30,927 bases of DNA from contig BJOX01000138.1 in assembly GCA_009731375.1 (NCBI GenBank), forward strand, positions 700,181-731,107. Reading direction: 5' to 3'. The notes under the pieces were generated by a model. That model made no database searches. It saw only the letters and a program-made list of their open reading frames with translations, and was not told where the DNA came from. The stretch comes from Paulinella micropora. Taxonomy: Eukaryota > Cercozoa > Imbricatea > Euglyphida. Every line of letters starts with the position of its first letter. Positions within the stretch are counted from its first letter, which is position 1. The position numbers and the translations under genes are program-made. Below, piece after piece: positions 20,094 through 30,632 of the stretch.

Positions 20094-21230
20094 GGTAAAT
20101 ATGCGTCCTTTTCTTATACTCCTATACACAGTGATGAAAAGAAGAGCTATATCTCTTTAAGATGTAGTTATATCCGTTGTTATTTATATACTTTTGAGCC
20201 GGTTGAAAACGATAATATTACGATTCATGACCGGTACTACTTTTTTAAGCCGTTTAATATTATCGTTAGGGGTGACACATGGGAAATGCCTCTCTGTTTC
20301 CTTTTTGTTTCTTGGCTCTGACAGTCTCCTACATTTTCCGCCATACTGGTTTCCTCTCTCTGTGGAGGAGGAAGATTAGGTTATTTTCAGAGTGCTTTGG
20401 ATTTGGAAGGACGAATACCCCGCTATCAATAAACAATATCTTTTGATTGTAACCGACAAAAGTTGAGTCCCAGCCTAGATTTTTTTTTCGTATCATCCAA
20501 ATTCAATTTTGCAAATTGAAAAAGCCACTTTCCCAAGCAAAGTAAGAAGGAAGGGTAGTGGTGGAGTGTAGGAAAGGAGTGAGGGAGGTGTTAGGAGAGT
20601 GTCCTGCACGAAAACAACAGTGAAATCTTGCACAGAGGCCCACACAGCGGCACTGCAAGACACTCGTTGTCTGTACACTTTTGACACCTACTGTAGGGCG
20701 TTTGGGGAGCGCAGGGAAGCACAGAAAGTGTATCCAGTGGGATAGAAACACTAGAGTGTTCACTGGATTGATTGTCGACACATTGTCGAGTCAGAGAAGT
20801 GCTTTACAGACACAAACAAGGGGAGTGGATAGACCCTCCTGTCTGTCCTGTCAACACTCTTACACTAATCACTACACACACTCCTCACAAGGAGTATAAC
20901 AAACACCTACACACTCTAGCTATCGTCTGTACTGCCATAAACACGTTGCACAAACAAACGTTGCACACACGGAAGCACGTGGGATAGGGCAGAGGAAAAC
21001 AGACGAACGACACACAGACATACAGCAATTCATTTAGCATAAAACCTGTTTGTGCAAACTACACACATCCAACACCAATAGAGGTGGCCATCTCTTAAGG
21101 GGGTGGTAGGCCAGTCAGACAAGACATAGGCCAAGGAATTTACGTGTAGAACAGCCACAGAAAGGCGATAACGGAGGTTGTTTTTGTGACGATTTTTATT
21201 TTCGTTCGAAACAAACACAACACACGCCTT
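20094..21230. other. Intergenic stretch, one inverted repeat, no gene seen
   Basis: No convincing coding frame on either strand. A perfect 13-bp inverted repeat, AACGATAATATTA at 20208-20220 and its complement at 20255-20267, is separated by 34 nt. The rest is mixed sequence that becomes ACAC-rich toward 20900. Confidence 0.5.
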
Positions 21231-21560
21231 ACATCACACCCAAGCACTACCAACGTGTTGTGTGATATTGAACAGCCCTACAAGGACAGAAACTCGGAAA
21301 CGAGCAGCTCCTGAGACACCAACAACAAGTGTGTAAAGAGTCACCAGCACTCAGTACACACACAGGTACAAGCTCTCGTACACACATAAACGAGACACAT
21401 TCATCACACCACACTCAAGCACTAACAACGTGTGCGTGGTGTCGATTAGATCACCAACAAAACAAACTCGGACACCGAGCTACACACAAGGCTTCAGCCG
21501 TTGTGGTGTGAAGAGTCGACAGCACTCGGTACACACGAACACATACATACACACGAGAAC
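21231..21560. repeat. Two tandem diverged ~165-bp units
   Basis: Unit A (21231-21400) and unit B (21401-about 21560) share, in order, ATCACACC, CAAGCACTA, CAACGTGT, ACTCGGA, CACCAACAA or similar, AGAGTC, CAGCACTC and GTACACAC. They differ by many substitutions and small indels, so the duplication is old. Confidence 0.65.
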
Positions 21561-21753
21561 GCTCACAAACACACCCCCCATACTTCAAAAAGGCAAAGCT
21601 TCGGTTGCTTTTTGAGTTGAGAAAGAATCTCTCAAAAAAGGACAATAACAGTGACCCATTGGGCAGAGCCCTGAAAGGCTCATTGACAAAACCTTTTTGA
21701 ACGATTCTTGATCGTGCACACACGAGGGTGGAAGAAGGTGGCTAACCAATTTG

Positions 21754-21763
21754 NNNNNNNNNN
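21754..21763. other. 10-N gap flanked by the same 8 bp
   Basis: CCAATTTG is present immediately before and immediately after the ten N. This pattern fits two contigs that overlap by eight bases and were joined with a placeholder gap. Confidence 0.8.
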
Positions 21764-22056
21764 CCAATTTGTGAAGCATAAGTGTGGTGCACGTTATCAG
21801 GGTGCACACGTACACATCGTCTGGATCGACGACAAGGACAGCAAGCTTCCCCTTACAAAGGGGGGGTGAGTACATCCTCCACCTTGACTGTTTGGTTGTG
21901 TGTTTGCGGATCGGTTGTTGGGTTGTTGTGGGTGGTGGTGGATTCGAACATTGAACACCACGAACGGAACACAGAACAACACAACGAACACGACAACACA
22001 GATCGACAAGAAACACACGACACTGCTCGTTTCCCACCCCCAAGGGGCAAGACACC

Positions 22057-24282
22057 ATGCATCATACATGGATAGGCTCTACCACGAGACCATCCGCCGC
22101 AACACGCCTCGACATGTCTGAGGAAGCAGACGAAGTCGAACAAACCGCCTCAGGCGAGACATTTTCCACTCCAGCACGGGGGGGAAGCAGAGCACAGGAG
22201 GAACCTGTCACTGCCCCTCGTTCCCCATGGAGAGGACCAGACAACGGGTTAGTGATCCCGGAGCGTCACGTTCAGACGAAGGTTGTCCTTGATCGTTATC
22301 GTGGTCCAGCCGAGGGATGGCCTGAGACTCCGACAGACGATAAGGAACACGGGATCAATACCTCGGAAAAAGACCAACACCTCCACCCTAACAACAAGTA
22401 TGAGGAGATGGAGTGGCAACGATGTATGTTCGATGATGGTGAGACCCAGGGAGCAATAGGTGTGGTGCATCGGAACCACCCTGCCCTCACGGTCAATGGC
22501 GTCGCGACCATCCAAAACATAATCGACCTATACTCGGCTCTAGCTGTAGTACGGGACTCTTTACTGGACGAAGCGTGGGCCATTGACCACCAAAGGTACC
22601 AAGCGTTGCTCAGTACCTTATTCGTTGACAAGAAAGAGATCCAGCCCACTTTGACTTTCCCATACACTGCGGCGGCTGACAAAGAGCTCGCCACGGACAC
22701 GAAGTGGCCAAATAGTGCGGGGTTGTTAGTGTTTATTTCTGAAATACAGAATTGGAACTCAATCTCAGCTCGTAACCTGGGGGCGGCCATTGCCATATGG
22801 AACCTCACCCTTACGGAAACCAAAAGCTGGAAATAGCAACTTCTCCCCCCAGGGGACAACTCTCCACAAGCTGCCCAAGCACGGGAGACCCTAAATGAGC
22901 TGCTTGACACGCTTGAGCAGCATTCATGGACATGGGTGTACCGAATGGTCACGAAGTTCAAATACATCAAGTTCAACTTGACGTTCGACAAGGTTATCAA
23001 ACCTGATGGCAAGGCCTTGGAGATGAAGGTCGCCCCTCACCCAGCGGTCAAGCTCTATTGGTGCAATTATTGTGCCATGTGCGAGCTCGTCGCCCAAACT
23101 ATAAGTGACATCCTTCGCATTCGCTTAGCGACTGAAGTGCATGTCACATATGGTAATGATGGGAGACCTACCGTTGCCCCAGAGGGTTACGAAGTTCGCT
23201 TCTTCCACCGGACTGTTGTTGTTCCGCCTCCAGGGAACAGTAGTGGGGGTGGAGGAAATAACCAGCCCCCCACCACTAATGAATACCAGAAGCCGGTGAA
23301 CAACAAGCTCGTGGAACGGGCCTTGGAGAGGTTAGACAAGGCCACAACCTTCGACTATGGCAAATACAACCCTCAGGTCAATATCGACTTTGGGGATGGG
23401 ATTTTGCTGCTGTTGGGCTACACATGTATGGACAGCACGGTTGGACAGTTCAGCTTGACCGTCGCTGATACCAAACAAATACTAGTCAACAGAGCTAGTC
23501 GATGGGCCTCACAGGACCTGTTAACACATAAGTGGCCCCAATGGGATGAAGAGGCGGGTAGGTTAATCCGCAGTGGGCAATTGAAGTCCACCATGCGATC
23601 CCATTACCTGCTTGAACAATTCGTTCGGGGGGCAAACTGCCAATTTATGTGCGACCCGGTCATTGTGGCGGACCTCGTGTCATCTATGGCACAGCGGATG
23701 TGGGAGGCAAGCGTCTCACATACCGAAATCATAGATCTCCCACAGAAATTAATCACTCCCCTCGTTCGCACGGACTTGGCAACGTTGTTGGTGGCGGTTC
23801 TAAAGGGCATCGCTAGAGCAACCACCACTAGAGGCCGAACGACTGGGGAGTATTACATCCGACAAGTCTTGTCTAAAGCGCAAGACGCCGATGATAGGAC
23901 GTTCTCGCTCTTGAACTTTCGTATCAATCGGTTAGTCGAGGTGGCTCGGTGGGATGCGAAGTTCGTTACGAAGATATTTGGTTCCGCGGCCAATGCGGAA
24001 GAACGACGAAGGAGGGCTAATCTCCTGTTACAGGCGATGCAGGAGGTGGATATATCATTGACGGACCATCAGTCCAAGGCCAACGAGCCCCAATTTGATA
24101 TACTCACGTTTGTCACGTCCAATTCCTGGGGAGGTTACTCTAGTATGGGGTTCAGCCCCTATCAGAGATCCTCATCCAGTTCCTCGAACCCGTATTGGTC
24201 TTCGTCATCGAGCTCGTCAAGCTCATCGAACCCGTACTGGGGTCAGGGTGGTGGGCAACACATCATCTCCAGCAGGGGGTAG
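22057..24282 (+). CDS. Intronless unknown ORF split by an in-frame TAG
   Basis: Two same-frame blocks, 22057-22836 (259 codons) and from 22837 on to 24282, are separated only by TAG at 22834-22836. Both sides read as continuous protein (ETKSWK, stop, QLLPPGDNSPQ), about 740 codons. The start may be the ATG at 22057 or 22114 (MSEEADEVEQ). The N-terminus is acidic and disordered; the middle is globular-looking with few repeats (NVVDL-like helices, WCNYCAMCELV); a Gly/Pro/Asn linker near 23240-23285 divides it; the C-terminus is Ser-rich with repeated SNPYW. It ends with TAG at 24280, but the next frame carries a Pro-rich tail to 24370. No family recognised. Absence of introns, unlike the neighbours, hints at a mobile or virus-derived gene (for example a gag- or capsid-like protein), but that is inference. 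Confidence 0.65.
22834..22836 (+). other. In-frame amber codon with CAA CTT following
   Basis: TAG is followed by CAACTT. The known leaky-stop context of plant virus type is TAG CAR YYA; here the third base of the second codon is T, so it is close but not exact. Either a leaky stop, an inactivating mutation or a sequencing error. Confidence 0.6.
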
Positions 24283-24370
24283 CCCTAATCCATACACACA
24301 GACAACCAAGTCGGGATTTCATTCTCCACCACCAGTGGGTGTGACATCACCACCTCCTACATATAACTAA
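24243..24370 (+). other. Protein-like Pro-rich tail in the +1 frame
   Basis: After the G-rich stretch near 24238-24256 the next frame codes GNTSSPAGGSPNPYTQ and SPPPVGVTSPPPTYN before TAA. The composition matches the SNPYW-rich end of the upstream frame, so a one-base length change in the G run may have separated them. It contains PPTY, a PPxY-type motif. Confidence 0.45.
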
Positions 24371-24940
24371 ACATTCGACAATCTTGGGGGTATCCCTTTT
24401 TCCGAAATTTTCCATGAAGTATATGGACTTTTTTGAAAACGTGTGGAAATGAAAGGAAATGAATTCCCTGATTGCAGAACATATAAAAATAATATTAAAA
24501 TATGTTTTTATTAATTGTAATACACTTTAACTTCATCTTCAGAGGTGGGCAGGAACCGGTCCGACACGGTAATTTTTCTACTTTTTCGTAGTCCCGGCTA
24601 CCATGAATCTATGATGATAACAATGCCGAACATGCAGAATTTGCTTTTACTGTTTATTCTTGCTTATATTAAGCATTTTACTATATTAAGACATGGTTTT
24701 ACCTTCAAAAAATTCTGTTTGCCCGCTGTGACGTACGCTGGTACGTAGAGGGGGGGGGGGGGGGGGGGGGGGGGGGGAATGGGTCGGAGGGAGGACGCTT
24801 CACATCAGATTCTGGTGCATTATCAGAGTTAAACAAATTTCTAATTTCAGTTTTTAGAAGAAGCGTTACAGTTGCAGTTGCCCTAGACAAAAACCATTAT
24901 GAAAAAGTCGGACCCAGAAAAATTCATTCAAAAAAAATAA
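24371..24940. other. Convergent intergenic region with a G homopolymer
   Basis: Lies between the 3' ends of two convergent genes. It is AT-rich, with a run of 28 G at 24750-24777. No gene or RNA recognised. Confidence 0.6.
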
Positions 24941-26073
24941 TCACATACGACCACGTCCACGTCCACGTCCACGTCCACCCGCAGCACGACGTGCGCGGCG
25001 ACGTCCGCGCAAACGGATTCCTGAGTTACGCATTCTCCAACTTGCGTCGGAGCGATCTGAATCATCTACAATATGGATAGCATCATGTTAAGGAGGAGAA
25101 GAACAAGAAGAAGAAGAAGAAGAAGAAGAAGAAGAAGAAGAAGAAGAAGAAGAAGAAGAAGAAGAAGAAGAAGAAGAAGAAGAAGAAGAAGAAGAAAACT
25201 AATACCATGCTTTTCTTCCTCTGAACCAGAAGATCGATCAGACGATGAGTCAGTTGATGAACTGGAAGATGAAGTATCAGATAAGTCATCCTCTGAATCT
25301 GCCACTGGTTCTGCAGGCTGAGCAGCACCAAGCTCTTCTTCCTCAGGGAACCCACAGTCGCATCGTTCGAAATGGTTCCACGCTTGTTCAATAAGCTCTG
25401 CCTTCTTGAACTGTTTCCGATCGGAGTTTTGCGTTGCAACACCATGCATTCTCATCCATGATTTCAATTCGCTAACTACCATCTGCTTGGACGCAAATTG
25501 CTTTTTTTCCTCTGACGATCTTAGCAACGTGAGAATTTTCCGCCAAGGCTCAGAAGCATTTCCAAATGCTAAATCCTGCTCCTGCTTTTCTTCGCTAGTA
25601 AGCTGTCTTGCACCACGCCATCTCGGGTGAGCTGGAGGACGTCCTTCATTAACAAAATAAGTGCGTGGTAAGGACAGCAGCTCTTCATCGGTCAAACGCG
25701 TAAGTGCGTTCATTTTCTCCTGTCGTTCTTGAGGCAACTCCATCCAATTTACAGGTAGCTCGTCGATCAATCGAAATTCTGCTCTCCATTCCTTGCCTTT
25801 TGCATCGACACAGGACATATGAGCAGGACGGCCGGGCAGGCCGCCTTCGAAGTAATCTCCATCCACCTCTACTCTGGTCAAATTTCCACCTGCTAACATT
25901 TCCTCCACATGTGCTCGCTCATCCGGCCCTAGGTATTTAGTAGCCAAAGCACGAATATCCTTCTTCAGGCGCGGATTGACGAAGTAGCCGACTGGAAGCT
26001 TGGGAGGCATGTCGGTCGCTGTCATAAATAGAGAGAGAGATAGATAGATAGAACGAGAGAAAGAGAGAGAGAG

Positions 26074-26112
<39 letters not shown>

Positions 26113-29100
26113 AAGAGAAAGATAGATAATATTATTACCGGGGCGTCCGATAAACAAATTGATCGGTTCTCCTCTGGGATCATCACGCACTCCATGAAAA
26201 TCCTGTGCGTCTCCCCAAGTAGCGATCTCTACAGTCGGCAAAGCGTCAGGATCTTTCTTGGTGATTCTATATGCCAAGGGTTTGTTGTAGTTTTTGAAAC
26301 TCTTGTTCATACACGGGCTAAAATGAGTCATCCAGTCGTAGTTACATCCGAGAACAACCAGCACATGCCTCTTCTTGTGCTGCTTCTTGAATGCAAGAAT
26401 GAGCTTTAATAACGCTTGAGCGATGTTAGTTGTCAGGAAGGTGCTCTTCCACCCGATATCCATAACTCGAAATTCCTGATCATCTCCATCGTGCCCGTGC
26501 CCTGGTGGCTTGCGATGTGACTCTACTTGGAAACGGATTCCTCTGTCAACGACATTGAGCCCAAGGAAACCCAGCATCGCCCACGCGGTGTTATCACCAG
26601 CTCCGTCCCACTCAAGATATAATTTCCACGCTTGCATTGTGCGAGGGTTCCAAAGTTGCCAATGTAAAAGTGCGGCAAGCATAGTAATGTTGCTGTTCGC
26701 GCCGTGTTCTACCGCGCCTTCAAGGTACGTCAGAATAAAATGCGTATCGGTAGTGTAGCAGGTATTGATTCCAACGCAAAGGCGAAACACAATTTTTCCT
26801 TTGAAATCTTTCGCGGCGCGGCGGCAAGATGGGATCTTCACTGGCGGTTTCATATCGGCTGATATGACTGTGGCAGCAAAATCTGCTGGTGCTGCCTTCT
26901 TGCGCTGCATGCTGGCAACGCGGCACGCCCTGTGAATTTTGTGATGAAGCCTGCTACGGCGACGCCATTCTTGAGCTTCTACTTCAGTCCTGAAACCGTT
27001 AGAATGATCAGCAGCAAGCTCTGTGCAGATCTCGCATTTTGAGAAATCTCCTTCTGCAAAACAAACCTGTAATAAGTAATGATAACGAAAATATGCATAA
27101 TACCTCTGACAAACTTGACGTGCGGAAAATCCATGCGCCAAACTTTGTTGATCGTATTGTCTGTCGGAGGATTATTTGGATCAACTCGTTTCGAACAACC
27201 AAACCGAAGGCACATATCTTTCCAATTCTCGCGAACATAGTTTTGGACTCCTGCGTCCTGAGCCATTTCTTGCATCCTCCATATTCCGTCGCTGCATATC
27301 TCCGGGTAACTCTCCATGAACTTCTCGCAGAGTAATACTGCTACCACATCTTCTGTTTCAGGAACGGTTGAGTAGCTTTTTGTCAAAACCTTCGTGTTAT
27401 TTGCAAGAAGTTTGTGTGCTCTTGACAAAACTTTATCACCGATCCCGTAGATACGCTGCCAGGCTACTTTGCACACAGCCTCCGTTAAATACATATACTG
27501 AAACGATCCAGTTTTTGTTTGAAACGATTCAAGCTGCGAAGCTGCCCAAGAATAAAGCTCACTGAGAGACGATGACGCATTCTTCGCTCTCGTGTAAAGC
27601 ACATCACGCGTGTCGATAAATGAATAACACTTCCACTTTTTGCAGCAGACAGACTTAACTTCCCTGTCCAAGTCGGCGAAGGTAATCCCCAACAGTTTTT
27701 GGAGCGCAGACGGTCTCTGAAGCTTCACTGCACCTTTCGTGCGACTTTTCATCGTGTAGGGGCGCGTTGGATTCTTACGTGGTCTGCTGTAAGGAATTGG
27801 TGATAATCTCATGATGTTATACAACAGCTCATTCGATTCCATAAGCTCGTCGAAGTTCAATCGAAGCTCGTTGGATAATTCCGCATCGTCCACGCCGACC
27901 AGAGGAGGAAGCAATCCAGGGTTGATAGATGCAGCATCACCGTTTGAATCCGTATCTGAACACTCTTCGTCGACGTTCTACGCAAACAAGATCGCTTATG
28001 AACATTAACCAGCATGAACATAGACAGGTAGAGAAAAAAAATTACCATGGAGCCAGTAGGAAGATATAGTCTAGAGCTGCTGCAGCTACTAACATCATAT
28101 CCTGTAGTGACAGTAGAACTGTCTGACTGTTTCCAGCTGTCGAGGTTAGCATCAACGTCAGGAACACCTGCCTGTAAAAAAGAATCTTCTCAGTAATAAT
28201 TTTCATTTATTTATTTTTTACCTGTGCATCACTCAAGCTTGATTTTTCTGTGATGACTGTAATGTCCGAGCTTTCCCTGGGCAGAAGCGTGCGGCGACTA
28301 TCTGAAATTGAGGACACGCTGTCGAGAAGCTTCCTCTTTTTTTCCGGCGGAATAGATGATGACCTGGAGAGCGGTTGCTTTCCATCAGAACTAATACTGC
28401 TGACCGACGCTAAAAGTTCAACCTTTGCTTCATGAAGCAAGGAAATTGACTTAAGTGGAAGCGGATGTTCTTTCTCAGGAACGATGAAACATACATGACC
28501 AATGTCAGTCTCGAACAGGAAAACTGGGATTTTAGCTCCTTCCTTGGCAGCCTCTTTCAACCAGACCGGATGTGCATCGCTTGGCAGCGTAGCTATCTCT
28601 AGGTCTGGATTAGGTGCATAGCTGAGCAAAATCTCTTGATCTTTCGATATTGCGGTGGTGACAGTCACAATAGGAGTACCCTTGCTGACCTGACATTATT
28701 TACAACAATATTTATAGAAAAAATACAACACACGTAACAAAAACTTACATTGCATGGATGTATGTAACAACTAACATAATTTACCTTCACGTTCGGTCGG
28801 CAAGTGTCATCGTCGAGCTTGTTGAACCCTTGCGATGAAGAGTTGATGAGATGCATTGCATTCCTGCTCGATTCGTTAATGAATTTAATTGGATGCATCC
28901 CTGTTTGCAGGGAACTCCCAATTTTCATAGTGAAATGATCAGAAAATGCAGCATGATCTGCAGCACGCAAAGACTTTCCTCCTGGTTCGAGGAGCCCAAG
29001 CTGAAAAGAAGGAGGAAGGTATTTATCAGCAAAGACTCCGTAGCCACCACCACGGTGTGCCACATATATCGGCGCCTTGCTAGCCCTCAGCATGGCATAC

Positions 29101-29120
29101 CTAAAGTTTGAAATACGCAT
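24941..29120 (-). CDS. SET-domain / transposase-like fusion protein with Arg-Gly tail
   Basis: Seven exons on the minus strand: 28785-29120, 28222-28689, 28046-28171, 27104-27977, 26139-27053, 25206-26018, 24941-25065. All introns are GT-AG (50-140 bp), all phases match, 1218 codons, TGA stop. Residues ~10-145: SET-like fold with RGGGYGVFADKYLPP, DDTCRPNVKV (in place of NHSCxPN) and KDQEILLSYAPNPD; key Asn-His is replaced, so methyltransferase activity is doubtful. Residues ~160-330: Ser-rich linker. Residues ~400-800: Cys-rich segment (CCKKWKC, VCKVAW-x-RIYGIG, FSKCEIC) and a domain with candidate acidic triad D668 (ISADM), D751/D755 (EWDGAGDN) and D790/D792 (GHGHDGDDQEF). This layout recalls the DUF7869-type RNase H-like, transposase-like proteins of many eukaryotes. 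End: acidic Ser-rich stretch, then basic (GR)5 tail. The start could be in an upstream exon, since TTTAG at 29101-29105 is a possible acceptor. Confidence 0.8.
25066..25205 (-). repeat. (TTC)n microsatellite intron hiding the last exon
   Basis: GTATTAG at the 5' side and ATTGTAG at the 3' side bound a (CTT)n tract on the minus strand. Unspliced, the frame reads poly-Leu and stops at once after the repeat. Spliced, it enters the Arg-Gly exon in frame. Confidence 0.75.
26019..26138 (-). repeat. CT/TA microsatellite intron
   Basis: GTAATAATA to ATGACAG bound CT and TA dinucleotide repeats. The 120-bp length is a multiple of three with no in-frame stop, so retained and spliced forms would both stay in frame. 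Confidence 0.75.
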
Positions 29121-29257
29121 GAAAAAAATGGCAGCGCTTCCCGTTAGAGTGAATCACTAAAAAAAAAAAAGGACAGAGAAAGGCTCACTGATAGAAGCCA
29201 CACACACTAGCTAGTTATACTAAAGCTAGTATCTATACTCCCCTCTTTAAACTATGC

Positions 29258-29312
<55 letters not shown>

Positions 29313-29369
29313 TAATAACAATAATAATAATAATAATAGATTTATCAGTCAATTGGCCTTTGATCCTGT
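29121..29369. other. Upstream of the fusion gene: A run and (TAA)n
   Basis: An A run at about 29159-29170 and (TAA)n at about 29262-29338, then a gap. A promoter could lie here but no clear element is seen. GCAGCGCTTCCCGTTAG (29131-29147) resembles GAAGCGCTTCCCGTAAG in the copia 3' region (10942-10958). Confidence 0.6.
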
Positions 29370-30246
29370 NNNNNNNNNNNNNNNNNNNNNNNNNNNNNNN
29401 NNNNNNNNNNNNNNNNNNNNNNNNNNNNNNNNNNNNNNNNNNNNNNNNNNNNNNNNNNNNNNNNNNNNNNNNNNNNNNNNNNNNNNNNNNNNNNNNNNNN
29501 NNNNNNNNNNNNNNNNNNNNNNNNNNNNNNNNNNNNNNNNNNNNNNNNNNNNNNNNNNNNNNNNNNNNNNNNNNNNNNNNNNNNNNNNNNNNNNNNNNNN
29601 NNNNNNNNNNNNNNNNNNNNNNNNNNNNNNNNNNNNNNNNNNNNNNNNNNNNNNNNNNNNNNNNNNNNNNNNNNNNNNNNNNNNNNNNNNNNNNNNNNNN
29701 NNNNNNNNNNNNNNNNNNNNNNNNNNNNNNNNNNNNNNNNNNNNNNNNNNNNNNNNNNNNNNNNNNNNNNNNNNNNNNNNNNNNNNNNNNNNNNNNNNNN
29801 NNNNNNNNNNNNNNNNNNNNNNNNNNNNNNNNNNNNNNNNNNNNNNNNNNNNNNNNNNNNNNNNNNNNNNNNNNNNNNNNNNNNNNNNNNNNNNNNNNNN
29901 NNNNNNNNNNNNNNNNNNNNNNNNNNNNNNNNNNNNNNNNNNNNNNNNNNNNNNNNNNNNNNNNNNNNNNNNNNNNNNNNNNNNNNNNNNNNNNNNNNNN
30001 NNNNNNNNNNNNNNNNNNNNNNNNNNNNNNNNNNNNNNNNNNNNNNNNNNNNNNNNNNNNNNNNNNNNNNNNNNNNNNNNNNNNNNNNNNNNNNNNNNNN
30101 NNNNNNNNNNNNNNNNNNNNNNNNNNNNNNNNNNNNNNNNNNNNNNNNNNNNNNNNNNNNNNNNNNNNNNNNNNNNNNNNNNNNNNNNNNNNNNNNNNNN
30201 NNNNNNNNNNNNNNNNNNNNNNNNNNNNNNNNNNNNNNNNNNNNNN
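29370..30246. other. Assembly gap
   Basis: 877 N between the (TAA)n repeat and the inverted-repeat element. It probably holds more repeat copies and may hold upstream exons of the fusion gene. Confidence 0.95.
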
Positions 30247-30565
30247 GCGGGAATGCTGTTACATTTTCTCGAAATGTCATGTTCTCAATAAAATCTCTGC
30301 ACAAAAGTTTGCAAAACAGCAATCCAAAAACGAGTTTCATCGAATTGCTGGTTTATGAAAAATAGATTAAGCTGGGTCGTGCAATGTTAGGAAATGACAT
30401 TTATAGCTTCAACAAACACGTTATAGCAGAAACATGCAAGGGATGACATGAGTTGAGAGTACGTAGGAAGGAAATGCAAAATCATGCCGGTCGCTTTTCA
30501 CAAACTTTTGTGCAGAGTTTTTTCCACAGATTGTTGTGTACAGAAAAAAAGAATAGCATTCCCGC
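30247..30565. mobile_element. MITE-like element with terminal inverted repeats
   Basis: The left end GCGGGAATGCT (30247-30257) is the reverse complement of the right end 30555-30565. A second inverted pair, CTCTGCACAAAAGTTTG at 30295-30311 and its complement at 30501-30517, sits at the same distance from each end (about 37 nt). Equal spacing on both sides shows one ~65-bp imperfect terminal inverted repeat. The ~190-nt centre has no coding frame. The left end touches the gap and may be a base or two short. Confidence 0.65.
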
Positions 30566-30586
30566 TCATTCTGAGCTGGGGAAAGA

Positions 30587-30616
30587 GCGGGAATGCTGTT
30601 ACATCTTCTCGAAATG
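30587..30616 (+). mobile_element. Truncated second copy of the element's left end
   Basis: 30 nt identical to 30247-30276 except one base, cut off at GAAATG. It is flanked by two copies of GAGCTGGGGAAAGAGCGGGA (30573-30592, 30616-30635). With the right end of the full element it forms a 13-bp hairpin (AGCATTCCCGCTC and its complement). Confidence 0.65.
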
Positions 30617-30632
30617 AGCTGGGGAAAGAGCG

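Noticed and set aside
22834-22836. Reassigned TAG as a sense codon in this organism
   Set aside because: Only one gene shows it, and its two stops can be explained by decay or leaky reading; no other gene here tests the code.
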